Position numbers and translations under genes: made by a program. This document shows positions 9,870 to 20,507 of a DNA stretch of 64,000 bases, piece by piece. The first letter of the stretch is position 1, and every line of letters starts with the position of its first letter. The notes under the pieces were generated by a model. The model was not told the DNA's origin. It searched no databases and saw only the letters and a list, made by a program, of their open reading frames with translations. The stretch is from Rehmannia glutinosa (Eukaryota > Streptophyta > Magnoliopsida > Lamiales > Orobanchaceae): NCBI GenBank assembly GCA_016081115.2, contig JABTTQ020002617.1, positions 62,001-126,000 on the forward strand. The letters are read 5' to 3'.

Positions 9870-12800
9870 TTCATCTCCTTCGCCATTCGGCTTGGGCAAC
9901 AACAATGAGTCGGAGTATATTCAGATTAACTCCCCAACAACAATGCCAGTCCAACTTGTTTTCTCTCCCCGCCGTAAAGCGAGCGAGATGGTTTGCGGTT
10001 GATTCGGAGAGCAATAAAGCGATCAACTGCATTTGCTCTCGGGAAAAGCCAATCGGACTCGTAAGAAAGCCGCGAAACAGGACCAGAGGGAATGTTAGGA
10101 GAAATATGACCCGGGATGTGAGCAACATCCGGGACTACATCCGGAACGGACTTAGGACCGGGGATCTCTGTAGTAGTGGGAGAATTTGTGATAAGGGTTT
10201 CGGGAGCGGGAGGTGCATCCCCCTGGATACATAAGAGTAAGATCCATAATTTTGCTTTTGGATCACAACAATGGATGGGAGACAATAAAGAAACCAGTGC
10301 AAGTGTAAACCTTTCATCCGCTCGAGGCTCAAATTCTTGTGACACGAATTTTGTAGATGAGGTGGCGAATAGCGCCCATGTCATAGAATGTGTATCCGCA
10401 AAAAAGTTACCTCATCAAAAACAGCTTCCTAAAATTGAAAGGCAAATCCTTTCCAATTTAGTATAAGACCCGAGCATCGTTTTGGTCACAATGGAGTTGT
10501 TTGAGTAGAGACCAATTTGCACAACAAATTTTATTCGAAACCCATAGAATGAAGTAAGTCGAGTAGAGGGAAGCTTATGAGGTTGTCTTTGGCCACTTGT
10601 CTTCGATTCCACAGTTCAAGAATCGAGTCATCTCATTGAAATCCGTAGGAACATCACATTCCTCAAAGTCGAAATATCAAAGTACTCATTGATCATAGTG
10701 GGATTGAAATTGTAAATCATGTTTCGCACAAACACCTTCCCATACTGGGAGACCGCCTTGTAGTAATCCTTGGGGATAGGTTAGCATAAAATTCACAAAA
10801 GCAGTGTCAACATATGGGAGTGCGGTGTAAGTTATGGTAAGCAAATTTCATTCAATAAAAATTGATTCAGTTAAACGAGCAAAGTGATCTAAATTTTGAC
10901 ATCTCTCCTCAACAAAGTTTCAAGCAAGCAAAGCATGAAATTTGTTAAGAGTGCATATAGTATAAAAAGTCTCGAGAATAAGCTCTACCTATTTCAAACT
11001 ATGGGTCGGATGTGTCGCCGATAACATCATATCTTTCTCTCAGATTCCGCTTGACCACCTTCCTGTCTTTCTTGTGAATCATCGCATCACCTACTTCATC
11101 AATTATAGATCGTGAATCGCCAACAGGATCGGTTTCTTTGGTGGCATCAAAATCATCATCATTGGAGTTATCGAATTCGGACCTGGATTTAGATTGTTCG
11201 GATGTGGTGAGATGTGCCCACATCCACCCTAGCATTTTTCTTCTTTTTGGCTTTCAATCATTTGAGTGAGAGAAACATCGTCATCATTTGCCTGGTGAAC
11301 TGCGTCCTTCCTCGAGCCCTCGCTCAACCACATATTGGTTGACATTATCTTCTTAATTGCTAAAATCCACACGGGTATATGAGCCTCATCTCCCTATTTT
11401 GGAAGTACCACCAACGTCTTTCTTTTGCTTTTTACCGTAGTTTCAGGAGATGAATCGATAACTCAAAGTTTGTAAGAGAGTAACCCTCGAGACATTTGGA
11501 CCTTCGGACATTGGGGTTCCTAAGAGGTCCATGCACAGTTTGAATCACTTCAAAATTAGGAGGATCGTCAACATCTATTTTATTCTCCTTTTCCCCAAGG
11601 AGAACTGCTAGTGCATCCTCTTGAAGCAGAACATGAATGATTGCAGAGGGAGGAGGATCGGAAGGAGAAGGAATCACAGTGGGATAAAGGTTTTCTCGGT
11701 GGAGAAGAACCCATACCTATATATGGAGATGGATTTGTTCGATCTTAACAACTTGATTGTGGTTGTATCCATTATAGTAATAGGTGGCTACGAAGATGGA
11801 GAAGAACTCGAGCCCAAATTTGCTTCAGGAGAAGAGAAGGTTGCAGAATCAGACCCAGGACTCTGAACAACTTCTTTGGTCGGATTATTTTGGGAATCTT
11901 TGTCAGAGGAGGGTGTTGTGTCAGATGTGGTTGCATCTCCGGACAAGATGTGGAACAATGGTGTCTGCCATGGGTTTTTTAGAGGTTGGGCTCCCAGAAT
12001 CTTGTGATGAAGATGATGATCGTGAAAATCTTTCACTAAACTGCAAGTGCACAATGTAACTAGCAAATAGTAGCGAGCAAGATCATATTTTTCCGGGATT
12101 GAATACGAAACACTTAGGCTATAGTAAATCTCGTATTCCAATATTATTGAAGTGTCTGAAAATCACAAGTTTATTTATTATCTAATCTTAAATTATAAAG
12201 TTAAAGTAAAATATCAAAAATTATAAAAACCCGAACTCCAAAAGTTTTCAACAAATACGAAAGCAATCTTAGACACATAATATGAACATGCTTCTTCAAT
12301 ATTAAATCCAATCAATATTTCATCAAAATCAGTTTATCTGTATATTTGGGTTCAATTCCTAAATTAGTTTATTCCCCCTCCCGAAGCAAATAAGCAGTCG
12401 ATTAATACCAATTAATAGCATCCCTACTCAATAATTAATATCAACTCCCAAAAAAATCTTTGAATTGAAATACTCCCCACAAACAGTTATAAACCTCCCG
12501 ACTCTATACCCATTTATATCTTAATTTAATTTTTACTTGCTAGAACTCATCTACAGAATTATAAACTAACAAATATGACATAAAAATTATTGGCCAAATA
12601 ATCTATAATTTTGATTATGCCCTAGACCGAATGATTAGCCCAACATATTTGACAACAAATTCATAGACAAACTTGAAATCAAATAGTTTGATATCGTTTA
12701 AGTACAAACAAGAGATCCAAACTAAAAAGATAGAACCCATCCTTGTCAGGATGGATCCTCTTTTATAGCCTTGGAACCCTTGTGCTTCCATAGATATGAA

Positions 12801-13485
12801 AGGTCTTGTAGTGTTCTTCGTATATTTGCCTTTTCTCTTAGAAGATCAGTAGATTTGTGTAACCATAGTATATTTTCTAATGTAAGATGATATATGAAGT
12901 TATAATTTCGCCCAAGTCTTGGTCCCCTTTATATAGGTTCTTTGAGAGATCACTGGTAGAATTCGACGAGATTAGGAATAAAAATAAGATGCATAGCAAC
13001 TCACAAGGCCGTGTGATTCCAAAATGATCCGACCATGCAATATGTTTTTGTCTCTATTTTTTGACACGAACATTTCACATGATCGTTTCATTTGACACGG
13101 TCGTCGCGTGTGATTCGTCTATGAAATTCTTCCTCGAACAAGTCGCACGAACGTGTAAAAACACACGAATACGATTCACACGGCCCAACCATGTAACTTG
13201 TTTTTCTTAGTTTTCTTCGTACATTCAATCGTCTCTTCGCATTCGTCATTGTTGTCCGGGCCTTGAATCGATATATCCTCATTTTAGCTACGTTTCTGTA
13301 AAAAGTTACAAGAATACGTTGTATCATGTTCTTCTAAGAAAACCAAGTAAAATACACTATATATACATGCAAATGCATCAAATATATATCAAATTAAACC
13401 CTAAATGCACGTATATTTTACACGTATTAGATGATGATTTACTTGACTGCCAAAAAGTTTTTTGTTGAAACCAATCCCTAGCCAT
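9870..13485 (-). pseudogene. Decayed envelope-like ORF (plant transposon protein) of Copia F
   Basis: Read on the minus strand from an ATG at 13485 (MARDWFQQKTFWQSS, then a Ser-rich tract), the frame continues after removal of the solo LTR at 12017-13429. It carries Pro/Ser/Asp-rich linkers. At about 10615-10410 it has a conserved block with KWPKTTS, CCANW, ARVLY, IGKDLPFNF and RKLFL. This block resembles the 'envelope-like' or 'putative plant transposon protein' domain found downstream of pol in SIRE-type Copia and some Gypsy elements. Many stops and frameshifts break it. Its role in retroelements is unproved. Position between F pol and the purine tract of F supports the assignment. Plus-strand open frames in the same region are shadows. 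Confidence 0.6.
12017..13429 (-). mobile_element. Solo LTR of an Athila-like Gypsy element
   Basis: This 1.41-kb block matches the LTRs at 38359-39850 and 41217-42794: left end TGATCGTGAAAATCTTTCAC, right end ATATTTTACACGTATTA. Identical 5-bp flanks GATGA at 12012-12016 and 13430-13434 show a whole insertion, and no internal region or primer site is attached. It is therefore a solo LTR left by recombination between two LTRs. It splits the envelope-like ORF of Copia F. The interior carries CACACGG/CCGTGTG words shared with the other LTRs. Confidence 0.85.
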
Positions 13486-14458
13486 GAGAGAGAGAATATC
13501 TGAGAGACAAATTTCAAACCACGTAAAAACTTTGAAAAATGTGAGAAGACACTTGATGACCTACACATATATACGGATGAGAGAGACGTCATAGTAGGGC
13601 ATGAAAATCAAGGCAACTAAGTGGAGAAATTTTGGATATGGTATGCAATCTCTTTCAACCGAAAATATGTAACCCAATTAAAAAAATAACTCTAGTTTAA
13701 AAAGTGTTCAAGTAAGAATAAATTGTGATAAGGAAAGTATGATTAAATCTGATTCTCCTGATCCTCTAAATCGTGTTCAACTCACAAAAATATTTCCATC
13801 AAGAATTTCTAATGATCAAGGAAAGAATAATTTAATTCTCAAATTATATATGGTAACCAAATCTCAGATTTTAGCCAATCATCACCAGAGAATACAATCC
13901 CTAAAAATATGCCTATAAAAGAGGAACAAAAAAAAAAAAAATCACACACAAGAACTGTTATGGAATGTAGCAGTGGATATAGTTACAGATGTCGTCACAT
14001 CCTGACTCACACATGTACTTACAAATTCAATGAATTACAATCCGAAATCCCATATTATCAAATTTTTTGAGTTTCATGTAATTTTTCAAGACCTATGAAG
14101 GATTTAACCAGTAGGTTGCTTTCACACAAATCCAAATGTAGCTCCTTTTTCACATGATTATACATTTTGAACAATTAAACGCTCATAAAAATTAGTCACA
14201 AGGAACAGCTTCACACTATGGTTAGGTAGTTGTTTCCTTCAAAGGTCTCCACACATGGTCAAGACCTTATTTAAAACTCAGCCGCCACTGGGAAAAATAT
14301 CATTTTTGTAATTTGGATAGCTCAACTCACACCGGTTTTCCAAGTAAAAATCATATGTGACTATTTTGAAACATTAATCCATTTGATACAACCATGCAAT
14401 ATGAGCCTATTATGTAGAGATAACTAAAAAAATCAAAAAAGAAATATAGGAGAGAAGA
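13486..14458 (-). other. Non-coding pol-to-env spacer of Copia F
   Basis: This stretch lies between the presumed start of the envelope-like ORF and the insertion point of Gypsy C. It is AT-rich and has no coherent ORF. It carries a TATA-like TCCGTATATATGTG upstream of the ORF start and a GATGTGACGACATC palindrome near 14000. It resumes across Gypsy C at 34403, next to F RNase H. Confidence 0.45.
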
Positions 14459-17400
14459 TGTCACGCCCCAAACGGGACGCGACGACGATCCAGAACTTAA
14501 ATACAAATAACCAAACAGTCTAGACGAATATCATCGAGAACCCAATGAAACAGAGTCAATAGCAGCGGAATAAAGAACAAGTACAAATTACAACTTACAG
14601 TCCACAATATCCATAATCCAAATTACATACCCGATATGATCTAAAGAAAATAACTTAAAAGTCAAAGGGTCCTACGCCCTTCAATTACAAACCGGCATGA
14701 AAAGAAATACAAGAGTCCAACAACAAACGCAAGAAAGGAGTCCAACAACAACAACAAGAAGTAGTAAATCCAACAAGCGGAGTACAAGGGCTCAATCCGT
14801 GGTCGGTTCAGCATCTTCAACGAAGTCCTCATCTAAAGGTTAGAAAACAGGTGGGGATGAATTCACACACAAGTGTGGCGCAATATACAGTTAGTGCGAG
14901 AAAACAGTTATATGAAAACGCGTGAGTATGATGCATGAATTCACACACAGTCCACAAGCGTCGTGATAAATATATTTAAGTAATATACTTATACAGTTCA
15001 AGAAAACAGTTCATGGTCACACATGCACTATGTGATTGATCCAAGACGGTAGATTGCGTGCACGGAAATGTAACGCCAATCCCATGCAAGGCAAATAATG
15101 GTTGCGTCACGGATTTATAATGCCAACCAATGCAAAACAAGTAGCGGTTGCGTACGGATTTGTAGCGCCAACCAAACGGGTCCGATAACTCGAATCGTGT
15201 GGATCGAGATAAGCGATTCCTTCGTTCTTCCTTGTAACTCCCCGGGCGGGATGGTCCAAGACCGGTCACCTTATCGCTCCATAGGCAAAGATAAAATCCA
15301 CAGTGGAGCTTGCAAGGCTCGGATCTGTCATAATAATGATTATACCTCAAGTACTACGACCCGCTTCCCTTGGACACTCCGTCCCCGGTTGGATTAGGAC
15401 GATAGGGGAAGAGTGGAATAGAAAGAGCCGCCGGTTGCCCATCCCCGACGATCCATTCCGATCGTGAGCTCGACACACCAAGTTGACTCAGCAGAAAGTA
15501 AATACAAGTACAGCAGTCAACAGCAATGAGTATCATTGATTCGGGGAAGTTTAGGAAATTTTTTGAAAAACGCGAGTGGCAATTATGGCGTTGGTGGAGT
15601 TATTTGGATGAAGATGATTATCGGAAGGATAAGCCATCTTTGATATCTTGAAATATTAGATGGAACATAAGTCCCGTTATAGATTCAAAACCGCAAGACG
15701 AGGAAGTCGCCCCGCGATCGGGTATTAATCGGTCGAATCGGTCCGGTAAGTCAAGGGTTTTTGAGAAAATAAAATACTTTAATTAAATCTCCAAGTCAGA
15801 GGGTCCAGGGCTATTTTAGTAAAATAGAAAATAATTTGAGTTAGGTCCTTTATAAAAGAAAATTTACAATTTAGCCCCGTATTGTAAAAACCAAAACTTT
15901 TGGGGTTAAAAATTGAATAAATAAATATCCCGACTTTGAAACATTATGAGGTCAGTTCATAAATTCTCCAAAGTTTTTAGAGATTCATGTTTTAAAGTTT
16001 TGAGGTCGAGTTTTTCTAAAATTCTCACATTGACCCCAAATTTGTAAAAATTGCCAATTCGGACCTTAAGTTTAAAATAAACGGAACTCACAAACCGGAA
16101 GGGCTTTTAATGTGATTCCAGTTGGAAAATGTCACTAACGTTAGTAGGATATTGGGACAAAATCAGTTTTTAAAATAAATAAGTGTAGGTTCTTTAACTT
16201 TTGAAAATATCATTTTTGTCCTATTTTGAAATAATTGCCTTTAAGGCTTTTTAGGGGTCCAATTTTGTCCGAATATATCATTTTTGTCCTATTTTGAAAT
16301 ATTTTGACTTAGAAAAATGAGAGAAAAATTAAAGAGAAAAAGAATGAGATAAGAAAATTGGATAGACTACACTTTACCTTGTGTAGTAGGTGATTTGAAA
16401 CTAGTTGAAGCTTCAAATTTGGAAATTTTGGTTCAACTCCAAAATCACCTAAGGTCAGCCCCTATTTCTCAAAAATGAAAAAGGGGTGTTAAAATTTGAA
16501 AAAAATAGAAGAAGGAAGAGGAAAGAAGGGTTCTAGTGTCCAATTCTTACCTTGTAGTCCAAAATTCTCTACTAATTCTTCTTCAAGTCTTCAAGTTTCA
16601 CCACCATGCATGCATGTCTCCAAGTGGTCTTCTAAGTACCTCAAAATCCAAAATATACCTTAAGTTAAAAGAAGAAGGTGATGAGTAGTAAGAATTTAAG
16701 TTGAATTGAGGAGTGAAATTTCTTACCTTGAGAAAGGGGGTGTTCGAATTTTTGAGTTTAAGTGGTAAGATTGTTTGTTTTGGTTTAGATGTTTGAAGAA
16801 AGAAAAGTATGTTTGATGTTAGGAAGAAGATGTTCTTGGAGTTATGAAGATGGGTTTGAAGATGTGAAGGACTTGTGTTTGAATATTTGAAGATATGAAG
16901 AAGTGGTACTTGAAGATATGAAGAACTTATGTTGAAGATTTGAAGATGTGAAGCGTTGGTGTTTGAAGGTTTGAAGATATGAATGAATTTTGTTTGAAGA
17001 TTTGAAGATGTGAATGAGGTTAGAGAGAAGTTAGAGAGAAGGAGGAGAACTTATGTTGAAGATTTGTTGGTGTTTGAAGGTTTGAAGATATGAATGAATT
17101 GGCCGCCCAAATGGGGGGGAGAGGGAGAGATTTTTTTGTTTAATTTGTGTCTTGTAATTTGTCTCTTGCATGGAGACAATTAGACTAGTCAAAGTATGGG
17201 CAAGGTATGAAAAGAGAAGGAATGTTGGAAGACTCCAACATGTTGGGAAAAATAGTAATAAAGAATTGATGTATGAGATGATGTGTATAATATTTGAATT
17301 AATGGTATAACTATACACAAGATGACTAATATAAGGTGTAAGTGTACAAGAGTTGGATGATATTTCTACTCCAAAAATCATCACCATGGTCGCCCACTAT

Positions 17401-17811
17401 AAGGGTATTATGGTAATTCCATTTTTTTGTCCCAAATTTGATGATAATAGATGAAATATATCAATCTCCAAAATAATTAGTGATTTCCTTGATCACTTAT
17501 AAGTCTCATGATCACTTAATCTAAATCAAAATCTTAATTCTATAAGGTAAAAGTCTCTAAAATAAACAGTCTCTTAAAATCTAAGGTGACTAATAAATAC
17601 AAAAATAGTAATAATGATCAATCAAGCGATCATAAATGTGAAATAGAATTAATAAAGATCATGATCACAAGTAATTAAATAAAATGAAATAAAATACAAA
17701 ATATATATATTATTAATATTTATCCGTCAAAGTGACGCGGTAAAATAGTCGATCAATTACATAAACGACAATAAGAATCAATTATAAGCTCGGAAAAATC
17801 GGGGTTTCACA
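14459..17811 (-). repeat. 3' LTR of Gypsy C, 3353 bp
   Basis: On the minus strand it starts TGTGAAACCCCGATTTTTCC at 17811, right after the purine tract, and ends GGGGCGTGACA at 14459. It is an unusually long LTR. From 14911 on it matches the 5' LTR, except that about 0.9 kb present at roughly 31990-32895 is missing here and a short local duplication stands at the junction (16207-16300). It has no coding capacity; open frames inside are shadows. Confidence 0.9.
16780..17095. repeat. GAAGATTTGAAGAT(G) short repeats in the C 3' LTR
   Basis: Degenerate tandem copies of a GAAGATTTGAAGATGTGAA-type unit run through this stretch. The equivalent block in the 5' LTR is at about 33375-33625. The 3' LTR copy partly duplicates a segment (AGGAGAACTTATGTTGAAGA) just before the GGGGGAGAG tract, a difference from the other LTR. 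Confidence 0.6.
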
Positions 17812-17828
17812 TCCTCCCCTCCTTAAAA
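17812..17828 (-). promoter_or_regulatory. Polypurine tract of Gypsy C
   Basis: Minus-strand TTTTAAGGAGGGGAGGA directly precedes the 3' LTR. Just upstream is the GGGGACCAAATTC word common before this tract in plant Tekay-like elements. It primes plus-strand DNA synthesis in the retroelement cycle. Confidence 0.85.
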
Positions 17829-17937
17829 GAATTTGGTCCCCAAATTCTCTTGTAATAGTTCGGATATTGATTCCTCATGTCTTCTTCCATCTCCCACGTT
17901 GCGTCTTCGTCTCGGTCGTGGTTACCGCCACACAACC

Positions 17938-20507
17938 TTAACCATCGGAATCTCTCTTACGCAATTGTAGTATCTCACGATCAATGATCCGGATCGGCCT
18001 CTCGGTGTAGGATAGATTTTCCATTAGAGGAGGAGTATCTTGAGTGATGATGTGTTCGGGATCCGGTTGATACTTCTTCAATGTCGATCGTGGAATACAT
18101 CGTGTATTCCCGCATATGGTGGGTAACTCGAGTCGGTAGGCTAACTTCCCGATCCTCTCGTAAAATCTTGTAAGGTCCAACATATCTCGGACTCAACTTG
18201 CCCCATTTCTTCTCGGATTGATCAATCCTTTCCGTGGTGAGAGTCTCGAGAAACACTTCATCTCCGAATTCAAATTCCAAATCCTTTCTTCTCTTGTCCG
18301 TAACTCTTTTGGCGCTCCGAGTCATGCGAATCCGCTCTTTGATCAGCTTGACCTTCTCCATGGCCTCCCGGACTAAGTCGACCTTTAGAATCGAGGCTAA
18401 TTTCGTTTCTCTTTCGTAGTCCATTGGTCATCAATCTCCCGGTGTAGTGGGGATCTACATTTTCGCCCATATAATGCCTCGTAGGTGCCATCCCAATCGT
18501 GGCACGATAATAAGCTGTTATTGCAGGCGAATCCTCGGCTATTGGTAAGTGCGAATCCCAACTTCCTTGAAAATCCAATGTGCGGCTCGCAAAGATATCC
18601 TCAAGGGTTTGAATTGTTCGCTCGATCGCCCATCGGTTTGTGGATGTCTTCTTTGTCTTTGAAACTCGCCGAGGTACCCAATTCCTCGTGCAAGCACTTC
18701 CAAAACTGGAGACAAACCTCGGGTCTCTCGTTGGATACTATGTCGACTAGTACTCCATGCAGTCGAATGATTTCTGATATAAACAGTGCAAGTTTCGCAA
18801 GCTATCGTTTTCTTGATGGGTAAAAAGTGTGCGATTTCGGAGTCGGTCTCACGACTACCCAAATAGCATCATGGCCTCCTCTAGTCCTTGGTAGATCCGT
18901 CACGAAGTCCATCGTTATGTGTTCCCATTTCCACTGGGAATTCTCAATGGTTGTAGTAAACCGGATGGTCGTTGGTGTTCGCTTTTACTCGTTGACAAGT
19001 CAAACATCTACAACGAACTCCGCTTACCTGGTTCTTCATGTTTACCCACCAATAACTCCGTTTCAAATCCTTATACATCTTGTTTCCTCCAGGATGTATA
19101 GTGTATTTTGAACGGTGTGCCTCTGCCAGATTCTATCCCTAACTGCTCGTCATTTGGTACACAAACTCGATTCCAAAATCTAATAACTCCATCTTCGTGT
19201 ACCAAGAATTCTGATCTTTCTCCTTTAAGTATCTTTTCCTTCAGTTTTTGAAGATGTGCATCTTTCTCTTGTGCTTCTTTGATCTCTTTCAACAGATCGG
19301 GTTTAACCGAAATGTTAGCACATGAAATCGAGTATTGGTTCTCGTCGATTCTAATTACTCGTTCTTCTAATGATTCCCACTCTCGAATCATAAGTCCGGC
19401 TAAGCTCGCCTTTCGCTAGAGAGCGTCTACGACGTTAGCTTTCCCGGGATGGTATTGAATATCAAAGTGATAGTCCTCAATCAACTCCATCCATCTCCGT
19501 TGCCTCGATTGAGGTCTTTTGGGAGAATAGGTACTTCAAGCTCTTATGATCCGTGAAAACCGTGAATATTGCTCCGCAGAGATAGTGTCTCTCTATTTCT
19601 TCAACGCGAACACTATCGCCGCCAATTCCAAGTCATGCGTTGGATAATTGGCCTCATACGGCTTGAGCTTTTGTGATGCATAAGCGATAACTTTTCCTTC
19701 CCGCATGAGCACTCGCTCCTAGTCCTTCTTTTGATGCATCACCTGTAGACGATAAAGTTTTCTGTTCTCCTTTGGAAGGGCTAAGATTGAGCCGTAGTAA
19801 GTCGTTTCTTCAGCTCTTGAAACTCGCCTCGCATTTGTCATTCCACTCGAACTTGACTTGCTTCAGGTTAGTCGAGTGAGTGGTCCGCTATCTTGGAGAA
19901 ATCCTGGATAAATCTTCGATAATATCCAGCTAGTCCTAGAAACTCGATTTCGTTACTGCACTCGGGTTGTTTCCAATCAACCACCTGCCTCGTATCTTGA
20001 AGGATCTACTGGCGATCCCGGTCGGATACTATGTGTCCCAAGAACGCGACTTCACTAAGCCAAAATTCGCACTTGCTGAATTTGGCATACAACTTATGCT
20101 CTCGTAGTGTCTCCAAAACGATTTTCGGATGCGTTCATGCTCTTCTATAGACTTAGAGTATACGAGTATGTCATCAATGAATATCACTACGAATTTATCC
20201 AAATAAGGTTGAAAGACTCGATGCATCAGGTCCATAAATGATCTTTGGTGCATTCGTCGGACCGAAGGCATCACTACAAACTCGTAGTGTCCATATCGGG
20301 TTTGAAATGCGAGTTTTGGAAATGTCTCCTTCGGATCTTGATTGGTAATATCCTTGTTGTAAATCAAACTCGAGTACACCGTCGCTCCTTGAAGTTGATC
20401 AAACAGTTCATCTATCCCGGGAGGAATATTTGTTCTTGATGGTCACGCTATTAAGACTACGATAATCTATACACAGTCTTAATGTGCCATCTTTCTTCTT
20501 GACAAAT
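17938..20507 (-). pseudogene. Gypsy C pol, 3' part: RT end, RNase H, integrase
   Basis: In minus-strand order: RT with RYGHYEFVVMP and the catalytic FIDDILVYSKS (near 20160); an RNase H/connection region with DYHFDIQYHPGKANVVDAL (about 19490-19430); an integrase N-terminal zone (19391-19071) with an H2C2-type stretch; a worn integrase core (about 18960-18540); and a C-terminal zone reading FGDEVFLETL and LSPRYVGPYKILRE (about 18290-18150). Several frameshifts and stops separate these, so it is not functional. Domain order RT-RNase H-integrase identifies Ty3/Gypsy, and the LSPRYVGP block points to a chromovirus. Plus-strand open frames here are shadows. Confidence 0.88.

Noticed and set aside
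9905..10466. Plus-strand open frames of about 100 codons as genes
   Set aside because: They are opposite-frame shadows of the envelope-like ORF, whose conserved block reads on the minus strand.
17031..17387. 118-codon minus frame in the C LTR
   Set aside because: It lies inside an LTR, is rich in Ser/Ile/Tyr from AT-rich sequence, and recurs in damaged form in the other LTR.
18485..19111. Plus-strand ORFs across the Gypsy C integrase
   Set aside because: They are shadows of the minus-strand integrase; their residues show no family pattern.
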